NCBI RefSeq assembly: GCF_001895025.1
Contig: NZ_BCXI01000007.1
Span: 62,001-126,000, forward strand
DNA: 64,000 nucleotides
From: Rhodococcus zopfii NBRC 100606 = JCM 9919
GTDB lineage: Bacteria; Actinomycetota; Actinomycetes; Mycobacteriales; Mycobacteriaceae
Reading direction: 5' to 3'
Position 1 is the stretch's first letter. Each line of letters begins with the position of its first letter. The notes beneath the pieces are model-generated. The model worked only from the letters and a program-made list of their open reading frames with translations. It ran no database searches and was not told the DNA's origin. The translations under genes and the position numbers were made by a program. This document shows, piece after piece, positions 8,733-18,652 of the stretch.

Positions 8733-8768
8733 GAGCACTTCGGGCTGTGTCGACGCCCCGAAGCGCTC
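8733..8768 (+). terminator. Hairpin after the TetR gene
   Basis: An imperfect 12-bp stem (8733-8744 with 8757-8768, one mismatch) with a 12-base loop starts eight bases after the TetR stop and before the operator-like palindrome. It lacks a T tract, so termination is probable rather than certain. Confidence 0.45.
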
Positions 8769-8788
8769 ACCGGGCTCTCACCTACCAA

Positions 8789-8806
8789 ACCAAGCGATTG
8801 CTTGGT
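8789..8806. promoter_or_regulatory. Palindromic operator candidate ACCAAGCGATTGCTTGGT
   Basis: An 18-bp inverted repeat with only the two central positions unpaired lies 56 bases before the first SDR start and 65 bases after the TetR stop. The CAAG/CTTG half sites resemble those of TetR-type lipid regulators such as KstR2, but the spacing is six bases rather than the two in the KstR2 consensus. It is most simply an operator for the adjacent TetR protein. Confidence 0.5.
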
Positions 8807-8861
8807 AAGTTGCTGGGGCGCCCCGCGGAACTGGGCGCACGAAATCGGAGTGGAGGCACGG

Positions 8862-9638
8862 ATGGATCTGGGACTCGACGGCGCAGTCGTGTTGATCACC
8901 GGAGGTGTACGAGGTGTCGGCGCCGGCATCACCCGGACGTTCCTGCGGGCAGGCGCGACGGTCGTGACGTGTGCGCGCCACCGGCCCGAAAAGGGAATCG
9001 AAACCGACGGTCGCGCAGCCGAATTCCTCGAATGCGATGTGCGCGACCCGGACCGGGTCCGTGAACTCGTCGACACCGTCGTGGCCCGTCACGGCAGGCT
9101 CGACGTACTCGTCAACAACGCCGGGGGGTCGCCGTTCGCGCTCGCCGCGGACGCCAGCCCCAAGTTTCACGCCAAGATCGTCGAGCTCAACCTGCTGGCA
9201 CCGCTGATCGTCGCGCAGGCCGCGAACGCGGTGATGCAGCAGCAGGACAGCGGCGGCTCGATCGTGAACATCTCGAGCGTGAGCGCGCACCGGCCCACGC
9301 CCGGCACCGCGGCCTACGGTGCCGCGAAGGCGGGACTCGACAGCCTGTCCAGCACCCTCGGCGTCGAATGGGCACCGAAGGTGCGGGTGAACTCCGTCGT
9401 CGTCGGCATGGTCGACACCGAGCAGTCGCACCTGTTCTACGGCGACGACGAAGGTGTTGCCGCGGTCGGCGCGACCGTCCCGGCGGGCCGGTTGGCCACC
9501 CCCGACGACATCGGCAATTGCGCCGCATTTCTTGCATCCCCGCTGGCGGCGTACGTCAGCGGATCCACACTGACCGTCCACGGCGGCGGCGAACGCCCTG
9601 CCTATCTGGCAGCGGCCCGAACGAAGGAGACAAAGTGA
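8862..9638 (+). CDS. Short-chain dehydrogenase/reductase, Rv3549c-like
   Basis: A classical SDR of 258 residues with the NAD(P)-binding motif TGGVRGVG near residue 14, NNAGG, a catalytic serine in NISSVSAH and YGAAKAG carrying the Tyr and Lys. Together with the next SDR, which overlaps it by four bases, it reproduces the Rv3549c-Rv3548c pair of the Mtb sterol regulon in order and size. The ATG at 8862 follows GGAGG. Probable role: hydroxyacyl-CoA or hydroxysteroid oxidation in sterol catabolism. The exact substrate is unknown. Confidence 0.8.
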   Translation: MDLGLDGAVVLITGGVRGVGAGITRTFLRAGATVVTCARHRPEKGIETDGRAAEFLECDVRDPDRVRELVDTVVARHGRLDVLVNNAGGSPFALAADASPKFHAKIVELNLLAPLIVAQAANAVMQQQDSGGSIVNISSVSAHRPTPGTAAYGAAKAGLDSLSSTLGVEWAPKVRVNSVVVGMVDTEQSHLFYGDDEGVAAVGATVPAGRLATPDDIGNCAAFLASPLAAYVSGSTLTVHGGGERPAYLAAARTKETK

Positions 9639-10549
9639 GTGGACTGCTGGACGGTCGCGTCGTCATCGTGACGGGCGCCGGGCGTGGGCTCGGCCGGGCT
9701 CACGCGCTGGCGTTCGCTGCGGAAGGCGCCAAGGTCGTCGTCAACGACATCGGTGTCGGCGGAGACGGTTCGGCGACCGGAGAGAGCCCCGGGGAGCAGG
9801 TCGTCGAAGAGATCCGTGCGGCCGGCGGCGAAGCCGTGGTCAACGGCGACGACGTCGCCGACTGGGACGGCGCCGCGAACCTGATCAAGACCGCGCTCGA
9901 CAACTTCGGGCGCCTCGACGTGCTCGTCAACAACGCCGGGTTCCTGCGCGACCGCATGCTCGCGAACATGAGCGAAGAAGAATGGGACGCGGTCACCCGC
10001 GTGCACCTCAAGGGCCACTTCGCGCCGATGCGGCACGCGATGACCTACTGGCGGAACGAGGCCAAGGCAGGCAACCCCGTCGACGCCCGGATCATCAACA
10101 CCAGCTCCGGTGCGGGTCTGATGGGCAGCATCGGCCAGGGCAACTACGCCGCCGCCAAGGCCGGAATCGCGGCACTGACGATCCAGGCCGCCGCCGAGTT
10201 CGGCCGCTACGGTGTCACCGTCAACGCGATCGCACCGTCCGCGCGGACCCGCATGACCGTCGGTGCCGGCGGAGCTATGGCCGAGATGATGGCCGCGCCC
10301 GAGGAAGGCTTCGACGCGATGGCGCCCGAGAACGTCTCGCCGCTGGTGGTGTGGCTCGGCAGCACCGAATCCAAGGACATCACCGGGCGCGTCTTCGAGG
10401 TCGAGGGCGGCAAGGTGTCCGTCGCCGACGGCTGGCGTCACGGCGACGTCGTCGACAAGGGCGATCGCTGGGATCCGAAGGAACTCGGGCCGGTCGTCGA
10501 GAAGCTGATCGCCGCGGCTCAGCCGCCGACTCCGGTCTACGGCGCATAA
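9635..10549 (+). CDS. Short-chain dehydrogenase/reductase, Rv3548c-like (MFE-2-type (3R)-hydroxyacyl-CoA dehydrogenase family)
   Basis: A 304-residue SDR with TGAGRGLGRAHA, NNAGFLRDRM and NYAAAKAG, the signature of the MFE-2-type (3R)-hydroxyacyl-CoA dehydrogenase branch that also contains Hsd4A. It starts at GTG 9635, overlapping the stop of the preceding SDR (GTGA), so translation is probably coupled; an AAGGAGA site lies just upstream. It is likely to oxidise a 3-hydroxyacyl-CoA intermediate of sterol ring or side-chain degradation. The operon ends at a perfect 17-bp hairpin shared with the convergent GNAT gene. Confidence 0.82.
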   Translation: MSGLLDGRVVIVTGAGRGLGRAHALAFAAEGAKVVVNDIGVGGDGSATGESPGEQVVEEIRAAGGEAVVNGDDVADWDGAANLIKTALDNFGRLDVLVNNAGFLRDRMLANMSEEEWDAVTRVHLKGHFAPMRHAMTYWRNEAKAGNPVDARIINTSSGAGLMGSIGQGNYAAAKAGIAALTIQAAAEFGRYGVTVNAIAPSARTRMTVGAGGAMAEMMAAPEEGFDAMAPENVSPLVVWLGSTESKDITGRVFEVEGGKVSVADGWRHGDVVDKGDRWDPKELGPVVEKLIAAAQPPTPVYGA

Positions 10550-10556
10550 ACCACCC

Positions 10557-10596
10557 GTGCGCGGTTCCGGTAGCGGGTGCTACCGGAACCGCGCAC
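10557..10596. terminator. Bidirectional hairpin between convergent genes (family A, copy 3)
   Basis: A perfect 17-bp stem (10557-10573 with 10580-10596) and a six-base loop lie between the stops of the SDR (10549) and the convergent GNAT gene (10607). The arm runs GTGCGCGG to CCGGTAG and is nearly identical to the hairpins at 146-185 and 440-479. Confidence 0.7.
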
Positions 10597-10606
10597 GAGT
10601 CGTCGT

Positions 10607-11266
10607 CTATGCGGGCGTGCGGATGATCAGGGTCGAACCGGGGAAATACGCGGCCAGTTCGGTGCGGGCCTGCTTGAGGGTCGCGGTGCCGTAGCCCTGC
10701 TTGCGCAGCGCGGGCCGGACCCAGATGCGGACCTCCACTTCGTGGCCGGTCAGCTCACCGAACGCGAATCCGACGGGCTTGGGCTCGTCCCCGGACAGAT
10801 CCTCCGCGACGAGCCACATCGCGGATTCGTCGTCGATGCGTTCGGCCGCCGCGTCGCGTTCGCTCGCGATCCGGTCGTCGTCGGCCTCGCCGAGCTGGTC
10901 GGCGCAACGCTCCTTGAACAACTCCGTGTCCGTGGTGCTGTCGTTGATCGGCCGCATCCGGAAGTGCGCACCCGTCGCATAGGGGCGTTCGGCCGGCGTC
11001 CAGGTGAGCACGGCGTCGAGGTCCTCGAGCTCCGCGCGAATCTTCTTGCGTTCGGCCTTCGTCAGGCGGCGGAACGGCAGATTCAGCACGGCCTCTGCGC
11101 ACTGTTCGTTCGTGTCGAGCAGTGCAGCGATCGTGGCGACCGCCTCGGACCGGTCGTTGCTCTCGACGATGGCATCGAGTACCTCGTGACGGCGTTCGAG
11201 CGCGCGCAGCAGGGCCGCGGCGATCTCGCGGCGGTCGAGGACCTGATCATGGTTCGTGGTTGTCAT
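10607..11266 (-). CDS. GNAT acetyltransferase with a GyrA/ParC-like helical N-terminal domain
   Basis: A 219-residue protein with two parts. Residues about 10-85 (RREIAAALLRALERRHEVLD, then AVLNLPFRRLTKAERKKI) match the helical coiled-coil segment of DNA gyrase/topoisomerase IV subunit A, including the L-x-x-RRLT-x-x-ER-x-KI signature. Residues about 100-219 form a GNAT domain with WLVAEDLSG, PVGFAFGEL and the acetyl-CoA loop RKQGYGTATL. It is last on the minus strand after fadA5 and ddn, 78 bases beyond ddn. The acetyl acceptor is unknown. The gyrase-like piece might mediate dimerisation or target a topoisomerase, which is inference. Confidence 0.75.
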   Translation of the reverse strand: MTTTNHDQVLDRREIAAALLRALERRHEVLDAIVESNDRSEAVATIAALLDTNEQCAEAVLNLPFRRLTKAERKKIRAELEDLDAVLTWTPAERPYATGAHFRMRPINDSTTDTELFKERCADQLGEADDDRIASERDAAAERIDDESAMWLVAEDLSGDEPKPVGFAFGELTGHEVEVRIWVRPALRKQGYGTATLKQARTELAAYFPGSTLIIRTPA

Positions 11267-11344
11267 CGGGCGACATCCCTTCTCGAGAGCTGGCAGAACC
11301 CTTCCCAGTATCGCCGGTTCCGGCGACGTGGGAAGGGGCGAAGG

Positions 11345-13127
<1,783 letters not shown>

Positions 13128-13168
13128 TCATGGTGCGTGGTGTACCGGCCAGGGCAGGAGAGAGTTCA

Positions 13169-14425
13169 GTGGTGGCGCAGCCCAACATTCCCGAAGACAT
13201 CGACTTCACCGACCCCGACCTTTTCGCGGAGCGGATGCCTTTCGAAGAGTTCGCCGAGCTGCGCCGCACGGCGCCGGTGTGGTGGAACAAGAAATCCCCC
13301 GACAAGGGTGGTTTCCACGACGAGGGCTTCTGGGTCGTTTCCCGGCACGAGGAGGTCCGCGAGGTCTCCCGGCGCAGCGACGTGTTCTCCAGCTGGGAGA
13401 ACACCGCGATCCCGCGCTTCAGCGACGACATGGAGCGCGCCAACATCGAGCTGCAGCGCCACGTCCTGCTCAACAAGGACGCCCCGGAGCACACCAAGCT
13501 CCGCAAGCTCGTCGCCCGCGGCTTCACCCCCCGCGCCATCAACGCCTTGCGCGAAGACCTCGAGACCCGGGCGCGCACGATCGTCGAAGCGGCCGCCAAG
13601 GAAGGCAACGGCGACTTCGTCACCCAGGTCGCGGCCGAGCTGCCGCTGCAGGCGATCGCCGATCTCATCGGTGTCCCGCAGGAGGATCGCACCAAGATCT
13701 TCGAGTGGTCGAACCAGATGACCGGCTACGACGACCCGGAGAACACCGCCGATCCGGCGCTCGCGTCGATGGAGGTGCTCGGCTACGCGTACCAGATGGC
13801 CGCGGCCCGTAAGGAATGCCCCGCCGACGACATCGTCACCAAGCTCATCGAGGCCGACATCGACGGCGACGAGCTCTCGCCCGAGGAATTCGGCTTCTTC
13901 TTCATCGTCCTCGCGGTCGCCGGCAACGAGACCACCCGCAACGCCACCACGCACGGCATGCTCGCATTCCTCGAGCACCCCGAACAGTGGGAGATCTTCA
14001 AGCGCGATCGTCCGAAGACGGCGGTCGACGAGATCATCCGTTGGGCGACACCGGTCACCTCGTTCCAGCGCACCGCCCTCGAGGACACCGAGCTCGGCGG
14101 CCAGAAGATCGCCAAGGGCGACCGCGTCGTGATGCTCTACGCGTCGGCGAACAACGACGAAGAGGTCTTCGAGAACCCGCGGGAATTCGACATCCTTCGT
14201 GATCCCAACCCGCACTTGGCCTTCGGTGGCACCGGTGCGCACTTCTGCCTCGGCGCGAACCTGGCCCGCATGGAGATCGAGATCATCTTCAACGCCATCG
14301 CCGATCTCGTCCCGGACATCACCAAGGTTGCCGACCCCAAGCGCCTGCGCTCGGCGTGGCTCAACGGCATCAAGGAATTCGAGGTCGACTACAAGACCGA
14401 GGGCGGCTGCCCCGTCAAGCACTGA
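13169..14425 (+). CDS. cyp125: Cytochrome P450 CYP125, steroid C26/C27 monooxygenase
   Basis: A 418-residue P450 that begins side-chain degradation by oxidising the terminal methyl of cholesterol or cholestenone to the acid. Matches to Mtb CYP125 run throughout: DFTDPDLFAERMPFEEFAEL, VFSSWEN, VLLNKDAPEHTKLRKL, the I-helix AVAGNETTRN, the ExxR pair in DEIIRWATPV, and the heme loop FGGTGAHFCLG with the Cys ligand. The tandem GTGs at 13169 and 13172 follow AGGAGAG; the longer in-frame ATG at 13118 would overlap the KstR box. It is divergent from fadA5, as in Mtb Rv3545c/Rv3546. Confidence 0.95.
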   Translation: MVAQPNIPEDIDFTDPDLFAERMPFEEFAELRRTAPVWWNKKSPDKGGFHDEGFWVVSRHEEVREVSRRSDVFSSWENTAIPRFSDDMERANIELQRHVLLNKDAPEHTKLRKLVARGFTPRAINALREDLETRARTIVEAAAKEGNGDFVTQVAAELPLQAIADLIGVPQEDRTKIFEWSNQMTGYDDPENTADPALASMEVLGYAYQMAAARKECPADDIVTKLIEADIDGDELSPEEFGFFFIVLAVAGNETTRNATTHGMLAFLEHPEQWEIFKRDRPKTAVDEIIRWATPVTSFQRTALEDTELGGQKIAKGDRVVMLYASANNDEEVFENPREFDILRDPNPHLAFGGTGAHFCLGANLARMEIEIIFNAIADLVPDITKVADPKRLRSAWLNGIKEFEVDYKTEGGCPVKH

Positions 14426-14442
14426 CCCCCGCAGCTCCCGGT

Positions 14443-14485
14443 GATGGGAACCTTCGTTCGGACAATCCGAATGATGGTTCCCATC
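14443..14485. terminator. Long hairpin between convergent cyp125 and the MobA-like gene
   Basis: A 20-bp stem (14443-14462 with 14466-14485; one mismatch and one G-T pair) has a three-base loop. The arm starts GATGGGAACC. It sits 17 bases after the cyp125 stop and just touches the convergent stop codon. A similar GGGAACC/GGTTCC design occurs at 35634-35668. Confidence 0.65.
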
Positions 14486-15077
14486 AACCATTTCCGGGGA
14501 AGTCGAGGTCGAGGCGGCGCAGGTCCTCGGGAGTGTCGATGTCCGCGGCGTCTGCCAGCGACGAACAGTCGAGGCGGCGCACGCGATCGCAGTTCCGGGC
14601 CAGGAACGACCGGGCGCCCTCGTCGCCGGTGGCCTGCGCGGCGGCGGCGACCGCATCGGCGCGGTCGAACACGACGGGGTGTCCGGGCCGGTCGCCGAAC
14701 ACCGGCAGCGTCACCGTTCCCGGTTGGTGCGCCGACAGCACGGTCCGCACGAGCTCGGCGGTGATGCCGGGGAAGTCCACCACGGTCAGCGCCACCGTGG
14801 AGTGCCCGGCCGACGCGCCGACACCCGCCCGCAGCGACGTCGACATGCCCTCCGCCCACAACGGATTACGCGCCACGGTGATGTTCGGGTCGCATTCGGC
14901 GGCGACCTCGTCGCCGTACGCGCCGACGACCACGACGACCTCGTCGCAACCGCCCTCGCGCAGCGCATCGGCGACGGTATGCAGAAGGGGACGGCCACGG
15001 TGGGGCAGAAGCGCTTTCGCGCGACCACCCAACCGTGAACCGTCCCCTGCAGCGAGAACGATCCCGGCCACGGTCAT
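14484..15077 (-). CDS. MobA-like NTP transferase
   Basis: A 197-residue nucleotidyltransferase-fold protein with the loop LAAGDGSRLGGRAKALLP near the N-terminus, VVVGAYGDEV, TVVDFPGIT (metal-binding Asp region), RPGHPVVF and DIDTPEDL. This suits MocA/MobA-type cytidylyl- or guanylyltransferases acting on molybdenum cofactor or a related sugar or alcohol phosphate. It is the last gene of the minus-strand run that starts with the DUF35 gene, 16 bases after the KSI-like stop. No molybdoenzyme gene lies in the window, so a different substrate is possible. Confidence 0.75.
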   Translation of the reverse strand: MTVAGIVLAAGDGSRLGGRAKALLPHRGRPLLHTVADALREGGCDEVVVVVGAYGDEVAAECDPNITVARNPLWAEGMSTSLRAGVGASAGHSTVALTVVDFPGITAELVRTVLSAHQPGTVTLPVFGDRPGHPVVFDRADAVAAAAQATGDEGARSFLARNCDRVRRLDCSSLADAADIDTPEDLRRLDLDFPGNG

Positions 15078-15093
15078 GGGCCGAGGATACCGG

Positions 15094-15507
15094 CTACTCG
15101 ACGGGACGGGCCGTCTTCATGGCCCGTTCGACCTCCCAGAACGCGCGCAGCGACAGGATCTTGCCGTCGCCGTCGACCCGGTACACGAACACACCCTCGG
15201 CGTCGATGACGGTGCCGGCCAGCGTGGTGCGGATCGTGCCGATGTTGACGCACTCGTCGCCGCACACCAGCACGTCGTCGACGAGGAACTCCAGCTTCTC
15301 GGTGTTCGCGATCGTCATGTCGTAGAACGCCGCGATCGCGTCCCGTCCGCGGTGGCCCTTGCCTTCCGGATCGAAACCGGACGGACCTACCGGGTCCTCG
15401 ACGCACGCGTCCTCGGCGAACAGCGCCAGCCACTCGTCCTTGCGCCGCGCGCCGGCGGCGGTCTGCGACGCGCGCGCCGCGATCCGGGCGGGATGTTCCT
15501 CGCTCAT
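15094..15507 (-). CDS. SnoaL/ketosteroid-isomerase-fold protein
   Basis: A 137-residue NTF2/KSI-fold protein: an N-terminal helix, WLALFAEDACVEDPVGPSG, a GHRGRDAIAAFYD helix and strands ending RAFWEVERAM. The conserved ED-x-VGPSGF region resembles steroid delta-isomerase-type proteins. Its ATG overlaps the stop of the upstream LLM gene by four bases, so it belongs to the sterol operon with ltp3/ltp4. A role as isomerase or hydratase for a side-chain or ring intermediate is plausible but unproven. Confidence 0.72.
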   Translation of the reverse strand: MSEEHPARIAARASQTAAGARRKDEWLALFAEDACVEDPVGPSGFDPEGKGHRGRDAIAAFYDMTIANTEKLEFLVDDVLVCGDECVNIGTIRTTLAGTVIDAEGVFVYRVDGDGKILSLRAFWEVERAMKTARPVE

Positions 15508-16385
15508 ACCGCATCCTTTCCGTGAATGTACTTGTCGGCGAAGCGGTGCAACGACTCCAGCTTCGCCTCGAGGGGCGAGTCGAAGCCGTGGCCGTCGAAG
15601 ATCCAGGGCACCACGATGATGTCGGTGACCCCGGCATCGGCGAGTTCGGCGTAGCCGGACGACCCGAACCGGTCGACGGACACCACCTGGATCTCGAACG
15701 GAAGGTCGCTGCGGCCGTACTCGGCGCGCAGCACCCGCAGTCGGTCGATCACGGCGGTCAGGTCGTCGAATTTGATCATCGCCGACGTCCAGCCGTCACC
15801 GACCCGCGCCGCGCGACGCAACGCCACGTCGGTGTGCCCGCCGATGTAGAACGGCACGGGTTTGCTCGGCGCCGGGCTCATCTGCAACCGGTCGAAGTCG
15901 AAGTACTGGCCGTGGTGTTCGACCATGCCGCCGCCGAGGATCAGCTTGATGACCTCGATCATCTCGTCGACACGTTTGCCCCGCCCGGCGTACGGCGCGC
16001 CGCACCATTCGAATTCCTCAGGTGCCCAGCCGATTCCGACGCCGAATCCGAACCGGTTGCCGGTGAGGTTCGCGACCGACCCCACCTGCCGGGCGAGCAG
16101 CACCGGATTTCGGGAACCGAGCTTGAGCACCTGGGTGTAGAACCCGATCGTCGAGGTCACCGCCCCCATCGCCGCGGCCGCGATCAGCGGATCGACCCAC
16201 GGGGTGTCCTCGGTCCACATCCGCGAACCGTCGGGGGTGTACGGGTAGTCGACCGTCTGCTTCTCCATGAAGAACAGCGAATCCGGCAGTGCGATCGACG
16301 AGTACCCGCACTCCTCTGCGGCCCGCGCCAGTTCGGGGAGCTGGTCCAGAGGCGTCATCGCGACGCCGACGGAGAACTTGACCAT
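15504..16385 (-). CDS. LLM-class F420-dependent oxidoreductase
   Basis: A 293-residue luciferase-like enzyme: FSVGVAMTPLDQLPELARAAEECGY, IALPDSLFF, GSVANLTGNRFGFGVGIGW, and VPFYIGGHTDVALRRAARVGDGW. It starts at ATG 16385, 13 bases after the ltp3 stop, and overlaps the KSI-like gene by four bases, making it part of the DUF35-ltp4-ltp3 operon. F420-dependent hydride transfer to a steroid intermediate is the likely chemistry. It is a different subgroup from the Rv3520c-like enzyme at 19716. Confidence 0.83.
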   Translation of the reverse strand: MVKFSVGVAMTPLDQLPELARAAEECGYSSIALPDSLFFMEKQTVDYPYTPDGSRMWTEDTPWVDPLIAAAAMGAVTSTIGFYTQVLKLGSRNPVLLARQVGSVANLTGNRFGFGVGIGWAPEEFEWCGAPYAGRGKRVDEMIEVIKLILGGGMVEHHGQYFDFDRLQMSPAPSKPVPFYIGGHTDVALRRAARVGDGWTSAMIKFDDLTAVIDRLRVLRAEYGRSDLPFEIQVVSVDRFGSSGYAELADAGVTDIIVVPWIFDGHGFDSPLEAKLESLHRFADKYIHGKDAV

Positions 16386-16398
16386 GAAGCTGTCCCTT

Positions 16399-17574
16399 CT
16401 AGTGCGTCGGCCGCTCGGACGAGACGACCCACATCGAGAAGTACTGGGATCCACCACCGTACGCGTGTCCGAGCGCCTTGCGTGCACCGTCGACCTGATG
16501 CTCGCCTGCCTTGCCCATCACCTGGATGGCGGCCTCCGCGAAGCGGATCATGCCGGACGCGCCGATCGGATTCGACGAGAGCACGCCGCCGGACATGTTC
16601 AGTGGGATCCGACCGCCGATCGCGGTGTCTCCGGCCTCGGTGAGCTTCCAGCCGGAGCCTTCCTCGGCGAAACCGAGATTCTCGAGCCACATCGGCTCGA
16701 ACCACGAGAACGGCACGTAGATTTCGGCGCAGTCGATCTCGGTGATCGGGTCGCTGATGCCCGCGTCCCTCCACAACGCCGCCGCGGCGACCCGACCCGC
16801 CTGCGGGTTCACCTGGTCGCGACCGGCGTAGGTGGTCGGTTCGGTGCGCATCGCGGTCGCGTGGATCCACGCGACGCTGTGCCCGGCGGATTCGCGGGCC
16901 GTGGCGGTGTCGGCGTCGCCGATCACCACGGCGCAGGCGCCGTCGGAGGACGGGCAGGTCTCGTCGTAGCGGATCGGGTCCCACAGCATCTGGGATGCCT
17001 GCACCGATTCGAGGGTGATGTCGGGCTGCTTGAGATGCGCATACGGGTTCTTGGCGCCGTTGAGGCGGTCCTTGACCGCGACCATCGCGCCGATGTGCTC
17101 GGGGGCGCCGGACCGACGGATGTACGAGCGGACGTGCGGCGCGAAGTAGCCGCCGGCGCCCGCGCCGACGGGCATCGTGAACGGAACGGGGGTGGACAGC
17201 GCCCACATCGCGTTCGATTCGGACTGCTTCTCCCACGAGACGGCCAGCACGCGGCGGTGCACGCCGGACTGCACGAGGCTCGCGGCGACGTTCGCGGTGG
17301 AGCCGCCGACGGATCCGGCGGTGTGCACGCGCAGCATCGGTTTGCCCGTCGCGCCGATCGCGTCCACCATCGCGAGTTCGGGCATCATCGAGCCCTCGAA
17401 CAGGTCGGGTGCCTTTCCGATGACGACGGCGTCGATGTCGTCCCAGCCGACCTGCGCGTCGAGCATGGCGCGGTCGATGGCCTCGCGGACCAGACCGGAC
17501 ATGGAGACGTCGTGCCGCTTGGCGACGTAGTGTGTCTGTCCCGTTCCGAGGACGGCTGCCGGTTGCTTGGCCAT
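16399..17574 (-). CDS. ltp3: Thiolase-like lipid-transfer protein Ltp3 (sterol side-chain aldolase component)
   Basis: A 391-residue SCP-x thiolase-fold protein. MAKQPAAVLGTGQTHYVAKR, the substrate-loop region RVHTAGSVGGSTAN, PSSDGACAVVIGD, DCAEIYVPFSWFEP and the C-terminal NMSGGVLSSNPIGASGM are Ltp3-like. The thiolase nucleophilic Cys position in HTAGSVGG is not Cys, as expected of retro-aldolase relatives rather than true thiolases. It is encoded two bases after ltp4, in the order of Mtb Rv3522-Rv3523. Ltp3 and Ltp4 were shown in Rhodococcus to be needed for degrading C24-branched sterol side chains. Confidence 0.88.
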   Translation of the reverse strand: MAKQPAAVLGTGQTHYVAKRHDVSMSGLVREAIDRAMLDAQVGWDDIDAVVIGKAPDLFEGSMMPELAMVDAIGATGKPMLRVHTAGSVGGSTANVAASLVQSGVHRRVLAVSWEKQSESNAMWALSTPVPFTMPVGAGAGGYFAPHVRSYIRRSGAPEHIGAMVAVKDRLNGAKNPYAHLKQPDITLESVQASQMLWDPIRYDETCPSSDGACAVVIGDADTATARESAGHSVAWIHATAMRTEPTTYAGRDQVNPQAGRVAAAALWRDAGISDPITEIDCAEIYVPFSWFEPMWLENLGFAEEGSGWKLTEAGDTAIGGRIPLNMSGGVLSSNPIGASGMIRFAEAAIQVMGKAGEHQVDGARKALGHAYGGGSQYFSMWVVSSERPTH

Positions 17575-17575
17575 A

Positions 17576-18637
17576 TCAGTTACGTCCCTCCAGAACGGCT
17601 ACCAGATTCTGTTGCAGCACAGGACCACTCGTCGCATGGGCGAGTGCGCGGCCGGCGCGGCCGTCGATGATCGCTTGCGCGGCGTACCCGATGCGTTCGA
17701 GTCCGCCGGAGAACATCGGGTTGCCGGTCAGGGGGCCACCCGACGGGTTGATCACCGTGGAATCGCCCAGGCCGATCGCCTCACGCAGGATCAGTTCCTG
17801 GTGGGTGAACGGCGCGTGCAGTTCGGCGATGTCGAAGGCGGTGTCCCCGCCGGTGACGGCCCGGGCCGCGGCCTGCGCGGACGGGGCGACGGTGAGATCG
17901 CGGGCGCCGAGGTTCGGCGAGTCGATGCGGTGCTCGATGCCGGTGATCCACGCCGGGTTCTCGCACAGTTCACGGGCACGGTCGCCGGACGCGAGGACGA
18001 TCGCGGCGGCGCCGTCGGTGACGGGCGCGCAGTCGTGCTTGCGCAGCGGATCCGCGACGAACGGCTGCGCGAGCAGTTCCTCGACGTCGAGGTCGCCGCT
18101 GAGCTGTGCCTTCGGGTTGTTCCTGGCGGCGGCGCGGCTGCGCACCGCGACCTCGGCCATCCGGCGTTCGGTCCACTTGCCGGACTCGAGACCGGCACGG
18201 GCCTGCAGGCCGGCGAGGGAGAGCGAGTCGACGCCGAGCGGTGCGACCAGGTACGGGTCGAGCTGCATGGTGAGCGTGCGGCGCAGGGTGCCCGCCGAGG
18301 ACTTGCCGAAGCCGTACACGAGCGCGGTGTCGACCTCGCCGGTGATCAGCTTGACCCACGCCTCGTAGAGGGCCCAGGCCGCGTCCATCTCGACGTGCGA
18401 CTCGTTGATCGGCGGCACGGCGCCGATCGCGTCGATCGCGGAGATGAACGAGAAGGCGCGGCCGGCCAGATAGTCCGACGAGCCGGAGCACCAGAAACCG
18501 ATGTCGGACTTGGTGATTCCGAGATTCGCGTACAGCTCCTGGAAACACGGGATGAGCATTTCGACGCCGTTGGTGGTGCCGGTGGTTTCACGCACGTGGG
18601 GTGCGTGGGCGAAGCCGACGACTGCGATGTCTGTCAT
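17576..18637 (-). CDS. ltp4: Thiolase-like lipid-transfer protein Ltp4 (sterol side-chain aldolase component)
   Basis: A 353-residue thiolase-fold protein: MTDIAVVGFAHAPHVRETTG, the GFWCSGSSDYLAGRAFSF loop, VYGFGKSSAGTLRRTLTM, DGAAAIVLASGDRA, ELHAPFTHQEL and NPSGGPLTGNPMFSGG. It pairs with Ltp3 and the DUF35 protein encoded immediately upstream. Ltp/DUF35 partners form retro-aldolases that release a short acyl-CoA from a branched or tertiary beta-hydroxy side chain. The start ATG is at 18637, 15 bases after the DUF35 stop. Confidence 0.87.
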   Translation of the reverse strand: MTDIAVVGFAHAPHVRETTGTTNGVEMLIPCFQELYANLGITKSDIGFWCSGSSDYLAGRAFSFISAIDAIGAVPPINESHVEMDAAWALYEAWVKLITGEVDTALVYGFGKSSAGTLRRTLTMQLDPYLVAPLGVDSLSLAGLQARAGLESGKWTERRMAEVAVRSRAAARNNPKAQLSGDLDVEELLAQPFVADPLRKHDCAPVTDGAAAIVLASGDRARELCENPAWITGIEHRIDSPNLGARDLTVAPSAQAAARAVTGGDTAFDIAELHAPFTHQELILREAIGLGDSTVINPSGGPLTGNPMFSGGLERIGYAAQAIIDGRAGRALAHATSGPVLQQNLVAVLEGRN

Positions 18638-18652
18638 GGTTCCCGGTGCTCC

